DNA from: Anaeramoeba flamelloides
Taxonomy: Eukaryota > Metamonada > Anaeramoebidae
Direction: 5' to 3'
Assembly (NCBI GenBank): GCA_027625915.1
Contig: JANTQA010000023.1
Span: 5,270,001 to 5,334,000, forward strand
DNA length: 64,000 bases
This document shows, piece by piece, positions 1-12,556 of this stretch; position 1 is the first letter of the stretch, and each line of letters opens with the position of its first letter. The position numbers were made by a program, and so were the translations under genes. The notes under the pieces are model-generated. The model was not told the DNA's origin. It did not search any database and saw only the letters and a program-made list of their open reading frames with translations.

Positions 1-144
1 TAGAAAATTCGATTTCTCTGTCTTTGAAAATTTCACAGTAGGACTAGAACAGATTAATTGGTTTGTGGTGATAATGTGACAATTCAAAGTAATCCAATAG
101 ACAAAATCACTGTCAATACGATCATTTCGATTTAAAAGTTTTAT

Positions 145-345
145 ATCAAGTCAGTTTCACTTTTAAGGTGCAAACTTTCAACGAAATTTGTGGCAAAAAA
201 AAAATCTCAAATTAAAGCACAAAATTCAAATTCTACTAAAAATAAATTGTAAAAAAAAATTGCAAATTTTGTGCTTTAATTTGAGATTTTTTTGTGCCTT
301 AAATTTCGTTGAAAGTTTGTGCCTTAAAAGTGAAACTGACTTGAT
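145..345. repeat. 201-bp palindromic MITE, copy 1 (diverged)
   Basis: Inverted arms begin ATCAAGTCAGTTTCAC and end with the reverse complement. This is the oldest-looking of the nine copies: the motif AAGGCACAAA has decayed to AAGGTGCAAA and GTGGCAAAAA in the left arm, and the terminal TACAG has become TCAAG. Arms of about 85 bp flank a short A/T-rich loop. Confidence 0.9.
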
Positions 346-2469
346 TGAGAAGTGTTTTTAAGGGTTAGATACATTTTTCATTTTTAGAGTGCCACCATTT
401 ATGTGAAACTGAATTATTCAAATCATTTCTTTAGTCAAATACATTGATATTTTCATAAATACTGAGAGTGTCAGATATCCTAGTATAAGATATTTTCATA
501 CCAACAAAAAAACCGAAATCAAAAAAAAAATGGAAAAATTTGTCAAAAAAAAATAAACAAAAATCATTTATTACTTGATCTTATCAAAAACATTTGGCAC
601 AATTACTTATTCTTTATTTGGTTTTATTTTTAATTCTTTATGAAAAAAATTTTGTTAGGAAAATTTTTGATAAACAAATTATTATTTATTTCTCAAGAAT
701 TTCCAAAATGAATTTAAAAATCCTATTTTCATTTATGTCATCTAATTCTAGTTTTAGTTCAGAAAATCAGAGACTTTTTGAATTCTTCTTGAGAATTCGG
801 GTTTATTTGACAAATTCGTTTGTTTTTATAATTATTTTTTTTCCATTAAAATGAGAACTCAAAAAAATTCTGAATCTGATTGGAATTTTTTCTTGAATTT
901 TTCAATTATTTTGATTTGAATCTTTTGTAATTGTTTTTTGATTCCAAGAATTCAACCCCTTTATTTTAATTTTTGAAATAGTGTCCCTCGTTTTGGCTTT
1001 GTTTGATAAAAATATTTTAAAATTGAATTTTGAAAGCAAATTTGTCACAAAAGGTTTTATAAAATATTAATAAATAGTAATGGGACTAGGAATTTAAGGA
1101 AAAAAATAGTTTGTATTCATGCAAAATAAGAACAGAAGTATACCAATCTTCGAAAATAGGCTTTGGTCGATTATATTTTTTTCATTCTTGATTTCAACAA
1201 ATTTATTTGGATGGTGATCTTTCGTGTTTGGTCTTCAAAAAGAAAATATATGTTTCAAATTTCACCTTTTCGGGTATATTTTTTGGTTTACTGTTTGGTT
1301 AATTTCGATCGTTAGTATAAACACATCTCTAGATCCAAAACCAAATTTAATAAAACCAAAAATTGAATCAAAAAAAATGTTCAAAAAATCAAAAATTTAA
1401 GATTCAACTCTGAATTACTTTGGTTCTTTTCACGAAAAGACTAGTAAATGGTGTTTTGGTTACAAAGTTTCAATATCTGGTGGCACTCAAACAATATTTT
1501 TCAGTAATGTAAACACAATTATAATTTTTTAAAATGGTAAAATGTCCTTACTTCCTTAATGTTAAAAAATCGTGATTATATTTTTTTATCTTAATTTTCT
1601 CGTCCTTAACAAGTTGTTCGAGTTCATGTACATCAAAATTTATTGGTGATTTTTTTCAGTTAAACAATGTACTAAAATGATCTTTTGATCCAAATTAGAG
1701 AATATTTTAAAGATCATTACTTTATATTTTAAATGAGATTGGAGCAAATTGTTTGAAGACTATTCCTTGAATTGTAAAAATAGTCCTTAACCAAATATTT
1801 TTGTTCCCTTTTTTTTTATTAATTAAGGTTAAATGAATTGTTTTTTTGAGTTTTCAAGTTATTAAAGACTAGAAACTAAACATGAGATTTTAAATTGAAT
1901 TTTTAAAAAAAAATATTGAAAAGGAGAAAGATAAAATATTTGTCAAAAAATTCTCTTTAAAAAATTCTCTTTAATCTTTTTTTTAAAATTAGTCTTAAAA
2001 TATGAGTTACCCTAAAAAAAAGAAATTTGATTTTCTCTTTTTCTCAATTTATCCAAAAAAAGAATTTTCAAAAATTGAAAATTATTTTTCTGCAAATAAA
2101 AAATATCTTTTGAGAACTGAAAAAAAAATAAAAGGTAATAACTGACAATTATCTTAAATCATAAAAATAAGAAATAAACAACTCTCAAATTGGAAAAGTT
2201 TGTTCTTTTATCTTTTTTAGTTCTCAGTTAACTTTTTTACGTGAATTTAATTTCAATAACTTTTGCAAAAAAATGCTAACAACTATTTTTAATAATATTT
2301 CACAAGAAAACCTTTTATTTCAGAATTGTTAAATTAGGAAATGGTTTGAAGTGTTTTTAATTCAGGTTTCAGGCGGCAATCCACATTCTGGTTTAAAATG
2401 AGATGAAAAAAAAAACGTGAAACACACCTATTGGGTTTCTTAGTCGATCAGAATTTTTTGACACTTTAC

Positions 2470-2698
2470 ATACTATTTGTTTTAAAATAAATGGAACAAA
2501 ATTTTCATTCAGCTTTCCAAAAATTATAATTTTATATTCATGTAAAATTTCAATTTTTTAATTCTGAAAACCAGCTTAAATTATTAATTAACCTTTCAGA
2601 ATTGGGGACTTGTAAAACTTCTTTTAATTCTTGTGAAATGTGATTTTATGGAAAGCTGAATGAAAATTTTGATCTTTTTATTTTACAATTAACAGTAT
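2470..2698. repeat. Short inverted-repeat element (TTTTCATTCAGCTTTCC family)
   Basis: The left end reads ATACTATTTG and leads into TTTTCATTCAGCTTTCC. The right end is the inverted match, GGAAAGCTGAATGAAAA leading to CAGTAT, so about 50 bp at each end pair with each other. Relatives with the same ends are at 17966-18200, 18595-18850 and, in longer form, 31013-31985. It carries no coding sequence and is probably a non-autonomous DNA transposon. Confidence 0.75.
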
Positions 2699-2918
2699 AC
2701 AAAATTTGTAAGTAAAGAATATCACCAATTAATTATTTTAAAATTTTTTCTTGTTATCGTAGAGGACTGATCCCTTAACTTTTTTTCCATCCAAGACAAA
2801 AAAAAAAAAAAAAAAGTTCAAGAAGCCCTTTAGTAAATAAAGTTGAAAACTCACTTTTTCAAATCAACAGTTAACGAAATGGAAGTAAAATTTCTAGAGT
2901 ATAAAAAAAGATATTTAC

Positions 2919-3760
2919 CGATGAATAAATCCTTGTTTATGCAAATCTTCGACAGTTAGGATCATTTCTGCCAAATAAAAACGAGTTGCTTCTTCGTTCA
3001 AGGAACCAACTTCACGTAACAAACATTTCAAGTCACCACCTGAATGATAATCCATCACGTAATATAAATACTGTTCATCTTGAAAACTTGCAAAAAGCTT
3101 TACAAGCCAAGGAGAACTAAGGGTGGCGAGAACTTCTCTTTCCGTCCAGATATTTTTCAATTGTGATTCCGTATTGATGCTACTTTTCAAAACTCTTTTC
3201 AGAGCCAAAACTTGTCCTGTATTTTTTGTTGTTTCTTCATCATCAGAGGAAGAACTTTCAGTCTCCGAGGAGTCTGTTTCATCGGAGTCTGTTTCCGAGG
3301 AGTCTGTTTGGGATTCTTCAGAGTCCACATATTTTTTATTTTTCTTTTTTTCTTGTGTTAATTTGTTTTTTGTTAAAGAACCAGGTTTTTTCTCTTTGAC
3401 AAGAAATACTTCCCCATAGCTGCCTTGCCCAATTTTTGCAAGCGTTATGAAATCTTCAACAATGATTCTTGTTCGGCGGGTTCTCAAAAATTCAGTTTCA
3501 TTGTTGAAAACTTCTTTTAAAATGACCTTGGATCGCTCTTCTTCAACCTCGTTGTTTTGTAATTCAAGCTTGGTTTTGCGAACACGCTTTGATCTTTGAT
3601 AAAGGTAATAATTCAATTCCAAATCGATGCGATCTAAATAGCGCTTGCACATATCGGCCTTTTCGGAAATCTTTTTTGGTACTTCTTTGATCCTTTCTTC
3701 GCTTTGATCGTACCTATTCCAAAATGTTTTTTTCACTTTTTTTTGGGTGTTGCTGGTCAT
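2919..3760 (-). CDS. NDR/LATS-family (Dbf2/Sid2-like) AGC protein kinase, N-terminal exon only
   Basis: Ser/Thr kinase of the Hippo/MEN type that works with Mob adaptors. The ATG is at 3760; the open frame runs five codons further upstream without another ATG. Residues about 30-90 form the basic helical region that in NDR kinases binds Mob. EFLRTRRTRIIVEDF just before the kinase domain is the family signature. The kinase domain starts near residue 105 with GQGSYGEVFLV, followed by LALKRVL (beta-3 Lys near 188), TEREVL (alpha-C Glu) and YVMDYHSGGDL. A 50-residue Ser/Thr/Asp/Glu-rich insert lies between beta-2 and beta-3. The exon stops inside GFIHR at a GTAAAT donor, exactly before the HRD aspartate. 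The rest of the kinase domain and the hydrophobic motif are not in the window. Family assignment is firm; the choice of Dbf2/Sid2 over NDR/LATS is an inference. Confidence 0.85.
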
Positions 3761-6638
3761 AATTTGATTTTGCAAAATGCTCGGGTTTAAATAGAAAATG
3801 AAAAAAAGAAAATAAATGAAATCTGACAGAACTTTTTTTGGTGTGATTGGAAGGCGATTGTTTTCAAAATGGACACTTTTGTTTTTATAGATTCTTCTGG
3901 GCTTTGTGAAACAAAGAAGAATAAAAGTAATCCTTTTTTGTAAGGATCACAAAAGTTTTAAAAAATTCACAAGTATTTATATATAGCTCTAATTATGATA
4001 TTGTTTAAATATTCTCAATGTATCAATTTTTAACCCTTTGTTTAATGTGAAAATTTAAAAAAATCCCAAATTACCAAAATTTATAGAGAGAATGAATGAA
4101 AATAAAAATCTAATTTTGATCTAAAATTTTTAAATCATTTTTATCATTTTAAAATCTTTGAATTGATTTTAATTTGAGAAAGATGTTTCATTCGTTTGAT
4201 CTTTCATTAAATTACGGAAAACTATTTTATAAATAAAATATTTTACCACTAAATAACTAAATTTACCAAATAAAAATTTTAAAAAGATTATTTAAGGGAA
4301 AAAAAATCGAATTGAATAAATTATTTAAGAAATATTATACTAAATTTATAGCTCTATTATGTTATTAACAATTATTTGTCAATTTCAATTTCCAAACAAA
4401 ACAGCAAATAAAATAATTATAAAAATATTGGTATATGAATCATAAATGTTAAAAATTTTCACTTCCTTTTCAATTTCCTTTTTTATATTGGTCCCCAAAT
4501 TGCAATCTACTTCTTTGAAAACTGTATTTATAAAAAAAAATCTGGTAAATGAAGTGAATTTTTTTTCCTATTTAGATTTTCAAATCCGATTGTATGTGGT
4601 AATTTTAAAAAAGTACTATTTTTTTCTGATTAATATTTTTCTAAATCTAGCTTTATAACTAAATTCTCTTAACCACTGTGATAATTATTTTTTTGAATAA
4701 AAATACTCTCAGCTTTTGAATATCGGAATTATTTTTTAAAATTACTTTACACTTTTTTTATTTTTTTTTGAAAAATTGGGGTTGAGAAAATTTTGAAATC
4801 AAAGAATAGTTTAATATATTAAATTAGGTTATTTTCCGAGAGAGTTTATCTTTTTAAAATAACCTTTTTTTTAATTTTACATTAAAAAATAAAAAAAACA
4901 TTTGAAGACAAAATTAGTTGATTTTTGAAAATAAAATACCTATAATTTAGACTTTTTTTTTAGTAAATGGGTTAAAATAAGATATTGTATATAAAATTAT
5001 ACATAATTTCATGTTTGAATTCAATCATTTTGACAAGAAATGTTTTCAAGAAATTGTTAAATGGGAACTTTATTTATTTTTATTTATTTCATTTAGTTTT
5101 TTTAATTTTTTTTTGGAAGTGTTTATTGAGTTTTCCATTTTTAGTGTTTTTTAGGTTTTGGGGGCATATTAATAAAATAAAAATACCAAGAAAATTGGAG
5201 TAACAACAATACAAACTGATGGGAAAAGTGAAGAAATGAAATGACCTCAATTAAAAATTTTTGGTTTATTTTTCCTATGTTTGAAATTAATTTGTTATTT
5301 TTAGAAAGAAGAAGAATGTTTGTGTTAGTTTCTTTTATTTAAGGTTCTGGTCATTAAAGTATAGTAAGTTTTTTTTAACCTCAAAATGTTGTTCTGCAAT
5401 TTTCAATTTTTATTATTTCTTCATTGGGTAATAATTCCTCTTATCTTTACAATATTTCAAAACTAAAGCAATATTTAAAGAGGTTATGCTGTTATAATTG
5501 TTGTTGAATGTGGGTTTTGAAGTTCCACTTTTATTATCTCTCTTTGAAAATTTCGTTTATTTGAATTTTTTTTTTATCAAAAATAACTCTGATTTTCAAA
5601 CAAGTTTTTAATTTGAGAAATAAATTTTAAAATTGAATTAGAATTAAATAAAATACTCAAAATGAATTCTACCAAGATGAAATTGTCTTATTATATAAAA
5701 AAGAATTATTTGAGATATCTAAGAATACAAATTATTGGATATTTTTTTTAAGAATGTAGAATGGGATTATTTTTACAATAAAACCCCTTTAATTAATATT
5801 TTGAAGAACTGATATTCCTGGCATTTTTATTCTTAATAATTCTAGTAGTATTTGGGATAAAAAAATCAAATATTAAATTTAGTCAAAATTGGTTCATTAT
5901 TAAAGAATTTCCAAAAAAATCGAGGTCCATCCAATAGTAGAGATAATTATTGATCGATCAAAAATTGAATACAACCAACTAATTGTATTTGAGTTTTTCT
6001 TTTTAAAAGAATTCAACTCTATTTTAATCTGAATCAAAAAAAAAAATAATATCTAACAAATGTAAACAATAAACCCATTAGGATAATGAAATAAAAATGA
6101 TAAAAAAAAAAAAAGAAAGATAAAATATCTATGAAATAAGAGAATTTATTTAATATAACTTGACTCTAGGAGTAGAATAAAAGATTCATATTTCTCATTG
6201 ATTTCATTTAACAAAATTAAAGCTAGTTAAATAGCTATGAAAGTAGCTTCAAATGAAAAAATAAAAAAAATAATATTAATAAAAAATATTAAAAGGTTTG
6301 ATCGATAAAATGATTTATTTATCTTTAAGAAACATTTTTCTTTGAATTAATACAGAAATGTTTTTAGGTAATGTAATGACCACTAGAACTAAAATGTATT
6401 GAGTTCTTTCTAAAAATAAAATAAAAAAAAAATAATCAAATTGAAGAAAAAAAGATCATTAAAATGCAATAGATCACACCTTCCTGTTTCCGTTTTTCCT
6501 TTTGTTCCATAATGTGGAGGATTAATTCGGCTTAACATAAAAAAAATGAAAAGGTGCTTTTGGATCTATTGTTTTCTAATTATTTTTTTTTCTTTTTTTT
6601 TTTGGATATTTTTTGAGGAAAAATATTTGTTTCATTCC
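3761..6638. other. Intergenic stretch with one dispersed repeat
   Basis: AT-rich, with no gene I can support. Short hydrophobic frames near 4446-4658 and 4985-5203 (+) have no recognisable motif or coding character. It holds the dispersed repeat at 5480-5935, followed at about 5935-6060 by a fragment (GATCGATCAA, then CAACTAATTGTATTTGAG) related to the arms of the palindrome at 37515-40912. Confidence 0.6.
5480..5935 (+). repeat. Dispersed repeat, copy A (pairs with 27885-28355)
   Basis: Several blocks match the reverse complement of 27885-28355 in the same order: TTATTATCTCTCTTTGAAA, AAATAAAATACTCAAAATGA, TTTTTACAATAAAACCCCTT and AATTTCCAAAAAAATCGAGG. The two copies are about 22 kb apart in opposite orientation. 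No coding sequence or clear ends were found. Confidence 0.7.
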
Positions 6639-7693
6639 TTAATCATTCCATTCTTCTCCTTTTTCTTTTTCTTTTTCGTCCCATTTTTCTTCACCCCAAG
6701 CGTCTTCTTCATTATCTGAAGAAGCAACTTCTTCAACAGAAGATTCATTATCGGATTTTTCGGATTCTGGTTCTGATTCATTTTCTTGTTCTCTTCTGGC
6801 TTCTTCTTCTTCTCGTTTTTTACGTTCTTCTTCTTCGAGTTGTTCTTCAATTTCAGATTGGTCTCTGTAAAAGAAGAGATCTGGCATGACATCCCATTCC
6901 TTTTCTCTTGACATTCCTTTTAATCTCAAGACTTCTCTGGCAAGTAACCAATAAATAAACCCAATTGAGAATTTTCCTTTGTTGTTACATGGAATGGCAA
7001 CATCAACAAAGTTTAATGGGGAGTCAGTATCACACAAACAGATAACTGGAATATTTGCATAACTGGCTTCTCTGATTGGCTAATTTTGTTTTGATTTGTG
7101 GTTGTTTTTTTTTTTTTTTGAAGATTTTGGAAAATGAAAAGAAAAAATTAAAATTTTTTGTTTAATTTTTTTTGTTTTTCAAAAAACAGAAAGAAAAAAA
7201 ATAAAAAAAATAAAAAAAGAAATAAAAAAGCAAGAATTAATAAAATAAAAAAAATAAAAAAAATAAAAAAGGAATAATTTACTTGAGCATCAGTTCTTGG
7301 ATCTGTAGCAATAATCAAAAGAGGTTCAAGGAATGCCTTTTGGATTTGATTAGTGAATGTACCTGGAATAAATCTTCCAGCTAAAGCTTTTACACCAAGA
7401 TATTTGGAGAATTTAAGGATAGCTCTTTGACCATATGGTCTGGCGGAAACAAGGACAACATCTTCAGGGTTTGGGATCGAGGCGATTACTCTGGCTGCAA
7501 ACATGAGCTTTTCCCAGGCTTGTGCAATGTTGATGATATAGACACCTTCTTTTCTTCTTTTGTAAACGTAATCTCCCATTTGCTTTTCTAAGTTGTGTGT
7601 TCCAACTTGACAGTTACAGGCAATCATTTTTTTGAGATCGTCATTTCTTTGTTTTTTTGCTGATGTATGTGTGGGCACTTGGTAATTCAACAA
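6639..7693 (-). CDS. RPSA: 40S small-subunit ribosomal protein SA (uS2)
   Basis: uS2 protein of the cytosolic small ribosomal subunit. Exon 1 (7693-7283) carries [52 protein letters not shown] and [11 protein letters not shown]. Exon 2 (7079-6639) carries [30 protein letters not shown] and [12 protein letters not shown], then an acidic tail ending EEWND. These match eukaryotic RPSA throughout, and the DAQ/PIREASY junction aligns with human DHQPLTEASY. The intron is GTAAAT...TTAG. The start is unclear: the frame stays open upstream through a Lys/Gln run with no in-frame ATG. The nearest ATG (7776-7774, MSKSQKNF) is out of frame across several poly-A runs, so either a homopolymer error or an extra 5' exon is likely. 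Identity is certain; only the first residues are in doubt. Confidence 0.97.
7080..7282 (-). other. Phase-0 intron of RPSA
   Basis: A 203-bp GT-AG intron with donor CAA|GTAAAT and acceptor TTAG|CCA. It shows the typical small intron size for this genome, against which the multi-kilobase introns of the neighbouring genes stand out. Confidence 0.93.
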
Positions 7694-8689
7694 CTTTTTT
7701 TTTGCTTTTTTGACTTTTTTTTGTTGTTGTTTTTTCTTTGGTTTTTTTTTTTGAAATTCTTTTGAGATTTGCTCATTTTGTTCTTTGAAATTTTTTGTTA
7801 TTGTTTTTTTAATGATTTTTTTTTAAAAAGAAAAAAAAAGATAAAAAAGTAAAAAGTTTTTTTTTTTTAGATTTGAGAAAGAGGTTTGTTTCTTTAAAAA
7901 AATAAAACAAATACCCAGAAAGAAAAAAAAGAAAGGGTTATTGTTTTATGAATATTTAAAAAATAAAGGAAATTATTTTACAATTTAAATTTGAAGAGAA
8001 AATAAAAAAAATGAAAAATTATAATTTTGATTTTTTCTGATTTATTGAAGGTTTTTGTTGATCTAATTGGTAAGAGATTTTACTCTAAATTTTGGTTTTC
8101 CTTTATTATTATTGTTTCAATTAAGATTGATTCATTGGTTTTACTAGGAATTTAAATCCTTTATAATTAAAATGAAAAGTGTTCCTTAATTACAGACACA
8201 CCTTAATCAGGCACCTATAGAGAACAGCTTGAAGTAATCTTAAAAATTAACTAAATTTTGTTTAAGGGAATTTTGAAAAAGAACTGTTGTAAAATATTAT
8301 GTGCATAAAAGTATGAACTGTGTTTCAATTAAAAATTGTTATTCTTTTTTAAGAGAAGGGCGAAACACTAACCTAATAAATCAAATTATCTTCAATCGGA
8401 TTTTGATTTGTTTTTCCTTTTATAGAAACTTAGAAACTAAAAAAATTTTAAAATAAATTTATAGTGATGAAAATAAAGCTTGTCACACAACTATAATCAT
8501 TGTTTCAAAGATTTTAATCGGTTTTTTTTACTTTTTGTTACAATGGAACATCCAACTCACTGGGCAGTAATATACCTAAGTTAAAATCTATTTTGAAGGT
8601 TAATTCCTTGATCTATGAAGTAAAATTTAAATTAGGAATCCAATTTTTTAAAAAATTTCCTAATTTTCTCAATTTTTTTAAAATTTTTT

Positions 8690-8890
8690 TGGTTTTGTTG
8701 ATGATAAAAACACCCATCCAAAAATTTATTCTATTTTTGGAGATAAATTTTACAATTTGATCCTTCATTTTTTCGAATTTCTTTTTTTAATCAAAGGAAA
8801 CTTGAAGAAATCGATACCATATTTACTAATGGTTTCTTGCCAGTTTCATTGATCGGTTAAAGTATTGGTTTTCTATATTACAAAAAAAAA
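8690..8890 (-). repeat. Dispersed repeat unit, inverted relative to 10430-10600
   Basis: Contains TTTGGTTTTGTTGATGATAA, GAGATAAATTTTACAATTTG and GTTTCATTGATCGGTTAAAG, each the inverted match of a block at 10430-10600. A third copy is at about 41150-41330. The 8690 and 10600 copies face each other and could be the ends of one 1.9-kb element. Confidence 0.65.
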
Positions 8891-10319
8891 CTCTTTTTTA
8901 TTTTAAAACAAGATTAAACTTTTCTGCAAGCATTATTTTCACAATAGTAATAACAAATCAATTAACAATTTTGGGTATTTTGAAATTGAAGAACTAAGCA
9001 AACTTTGATAACTAAATGAGTACACTTACTTTTACGGGGGATATTCATATCTGCGGTGTATTATTGCTTTCTAAATAGTTTTTTCATTTTTTTCATTTTT
9101 GAAAAATTCAAAATCTAACTTTTTTATGAATTCTTTAAAAAATAATTATTTTCTTTGAAAAAAGAAAGAAATCATATTGTTGTGTTGGAATTCTACAAAA
9201 AAAATATACTTTTTAAAATATAAAATCACTAAATTTTGGAAAGATATATTCTAAAAAATCTATTCAATTTCATAAAATTATCATAATTATTAATAAATTG
9301 TAAATATGCATATATATTTACTCAAAGAACAGTTTGGAATATTTTTTTCTTTTAATTGAAAAAAAAAAAAAAAAAAAAAATTAAACTATTTTTTTTAAAA
9401 GCCCCCATACGATTTTTTTCAAACCTTGTTATATCAATTATGCCTAAAAGAAATACCATTTCCTTTGATTATTTTTAATCAATGATTAATAATCCAATCA
9501 CAATCAATTAATTTTTTTTAGTAATAAACAAATATTAAATATATCAATCGCTTTTATTTTTCTTTGTAACATATTACTTATTTCCTGACAAATAAAATAA
9601 ATTATAAAAAAGAAATTCTAATAAAAATATTTTTTTTCTAAAAATTATCAAATAGCTTATTTGATAATTGTTCCATGTTCTACTCTAAAAAATCGAAAAA
9701 AAAAATACCTAAGGATTCAAATTTCAAGAAATTTAATAAAGAATTGAAAAAAAAATCAAAAATTTTCAAGTTTTTTTTAAAAAGATTGGATAAAACAATT
9801 TCCCTTTATTTCTATTTTTACCCACACCAATTGCCTTAAAATCGTCTCTGGTAATTGGTGAACTTTATTTATTTATTTGGAACTTTTTTTGTGATCTCTA
9901 TTGGGTGAGATAAGAAACATAAATGAATAAATATTCCTTAAATGAAAAAAAAAGTTAATCAACTGAAATTTTATCCCATTAAGATTCTACTAGAGAACCA
10001 TCAAATCTTTCAAAATAAAGTTTATTTCAAAAAGTTTAATAATGGGAGCAAATTAGATTATGAAATTTTTTAATTCTCATTGGTTAAATGAAGACCTTTG
10101 TGGGTTTCATTCCTTTATAAGAAAGAATATTTTTGAAAATAGGAAAAAAAAAAGTTGATTATAATTTGGAGAATGAAAAGTAATTATTGTCAATATATGT
10201 TTCTTTTTGAAAAATAAACATACTCTTGAAAATTTTTCATTTCTACATCTATTAAAAAAACTAAAACACGATTTAAAAATATTCAAAACAACATTTTTAA
10301 ATAAAAATTTTCGGTAAAT

Positions 10320-10840
10320 CTGAAAAAACTATAAAAGTCAACACGAGCTACTGTCGTCAAAATAAAGCGTGCAAAAAAATACAATATGTATTTCAAAATA
10401 AAAATCGAGTTTTTTTTTGTTATAGAAGACCTATACACTGACCAATCAAAGAAACTGATAATAAACCCTAAATAAATATAGTATTGGTTTCTTAAAGTTC
10501 CATTATTTAAAACGAAATTCTAAAATGAATGATCAAATTGCAAAATTTATCTCAAAAAATAGTTAATTTTGATTTAAATTTTTATCATCAACAAAACCAA
10601 AAAAATTCAAAAAAATTGTGAATATTATGGAAAATTTTCAACTATTTGCATGAATAATTTAAATTTTATTGAAAATAACCAGACCTTTACTTTCAAAATT
10701 GATTTGAACTTAGGTATACTATTTCGTTGTAGATTGGATGTTGTCTTGGTGAAAGAAGAAAAAAAAATCATGGATAATGTTTTGAAACACGGATTATAAT
10801 CTTGGTGCACGTATTATTTTGATCACTGTATTGCAAAAAC
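10320..10840 (+). repeat. Dispersed 0.5-kb repeat, copy 1
   Basis: Collinear with 41080-41600 over about 500 bp. Shared blocks include AAACTGATAATAAACC / AAACTAGCAATAAACC, TTGATTTGAACTTAGGTATA / TTGATTTGACCTTAGGTGTA and GATTGGATGTTG. Both copies give a related short minus-strand peptide (FFSSFTKTTSN / FFSSFSKATSN). This may be a transposon relic, but the family is unknown. Confidence 0.65.
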
Positions 10841-10893
10841 TATACAAGTTAAACTTGGTATCCAATAAAATACCCAATAAAAACCTTTCCACC

Positions 10894-11650
10894 TTAAGGG
10901 ATTAGCGTCACCATAGATTTCTCTATAATCAAAGTATGTTGTAATTGGGTGTAAATGGTATTAGTGCACCATGGCTCAAATAGCTCTAAAAAATCTATTA
11001 TAAATCTTATTGCACAATAAATTATTACATTTTTTACTAATGATCACTATTAAAAAATTTCATTTTGAAAATTTTTTTTTTAATTCCTTTTCCCATTCTA
11101 AAAATAAAAACCCAAAATACAGTATTCCAGTATTTAATAATTTAGATTTAGAACTTCCAAAAGTAACTATTTTTTAAAGTTTTTAATTTCAAAGATTAAC
11201 ACAATAATCATCAACACAAAAGCACAAAGAATGATTAGTTTTGTTTGCTTTTGATAAGGATACTTATAGAATCAATATATTTGTATGATTTGAGAAATAA
11301 TTTGACAAAAAACTTTATTCGTTAATAATTTTATTTAATTTTTAAAAAAAAAGAATTTTTTAGTAACTAATCTACATTTCGCCATAAATTTAAGAAAGAT
11401 ATTTTATGACTTTGTAGTCTGAATATTGATAATTCAATCTTTAAATTTATGGCGAAATGCAGATTTTATTCTGAATTTGCTGGGTTTTTTACTAATACAT
11501 AGATCATTTTTAATTGATGAGATCAACAAATATTACTACTTTGCAATCGATTTTTTAGAGACATTTAAACCATGTAACACTAATGTGTTTCGGTCCACTT
11601 ACAACATACTTTGATCCTGGGCTTCTCCTTGGTAGACGCTAATCCCTTAA
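10894..11650. mobile_element. TTAA-flanked piggyBac-like non-autonomous element
   Basis: Ends read TTAA|GGGATTAGCGTC and GACGCTAATCCC|TTAA. The similarity of the arms continues inwards for about 80 bp (AATCAAAGTATGTTGTAA is present in both). A TTAA target duplication with terminal GGG/CCC triplets is typical of the piggyBac superfamily. A hairpin (CATTTCGCCATAAATTTAAG and its inverse) sits at 11374-11462. There is no transposase, so it would depend on one made elsewhere. Confidence 0.7.
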
Positions 11651-12510
11651 AAGATTTTGTTAAAACAATTCGAAAAAAATGATCGAAAATCTTCTGTATC
11701 AATTTGATCAAGTTTCAATAATTGGCTTATTGTTAACAAAATGAAGTTTGATCACTCGAAATTATAAACAAATTGTTTTAAAAATCTAAAAATTTGTTTA
11801 GAAATTGGGTGTTATTTCAAAACGGTCTATTGAAAAGATTACAAAATGGGGATGAAATTTAGAACGAAATAATACTACAAAAATTCTCTTGCTTTGACAA
11901 ATCATTTGGTATCTTAAAACCTTTCTAATAATTTCATTTTCCAATCCCTTTCAAGATAAAAATTTGATTGAATAATTCATCTTATTTTTAAAAAATAATT
12001 TTTCGAATTCTTTTTTCATTTTTTTTTATTGATAACTTTTTCAAAAGTCTCTTAGTCTTTAAAAATATAAAACCAAAATCAGAAAATAATAGAAATTCCA
12101 AAAACCCAAATAACAACATATTTCAAAATTTTCCATGAAACAAAAACAGCTGTTATGCTTCTTGAATTACAAAAATTGTCGATGATTGATCTTAACCAGA
12201 GCTGTAAAAACCTATTAGGGATCGAGAAAAATAACAAATCAAACTATAATCAAACACCCTTTGACTTTTGTCCTTCTGTACAGTCGATGTATCAAAATAA
12301 GGCAAGTGATATGGTTTTTCGTGAGTAAATTGAATTATTAAAACAGTAATTTTCCACCAATTAATTTTTTTTATTTTGTCTAATTTCGAATTTATTCCCA
12401 AATAAGTGTAAATGGAAAAATAATTTCACTAAACCAAAATTGAGGATCCGAAACACTTTACTTAATATAAATTCTCGATTTTCTGATGAATATTTAAATT
12501 TATTTATAAC

Positions 12511-12513
<3 letters not shown>

Positions 12514-12555
<42 letters not shown>
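12514..12555. repeat. Poly-T tract (42 T)
   Basis: Uninterrupted T run. It could be read as poly-Phe on the plus strand but has no coding support. Confidence 0.95.

Positions 12556-12556
<1 letters not shown>

Larger units (their letters stand above)
1..2918. other. Repeat-bearing non-coding stretch, probably part of a long kinase intron
   Basis: No convincing coding exon is visible on either strand. It lies downstream of a splice donor that ends the kinase exon at 2919, so it is probably the start of a long intron whose next exon lies beyond the left edge. I looked for an exon starting with the DLKPxN catalytic loop on the minus strand and found none. It holds one diverged 201-bp palindrome (145-345) and one 229-bp short inverted-repeat element (2470-2698). 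The remainder is plain AT-rich sequence. Confidence 0.5.

Noticed and set aside
594-854. Plus-strand frame of 86 codons
   Set aside because: Phe/Ile/Leu-rich product typical of translated AT-rich non-coding DNA, no motif; it lies in the putative kinase intron.
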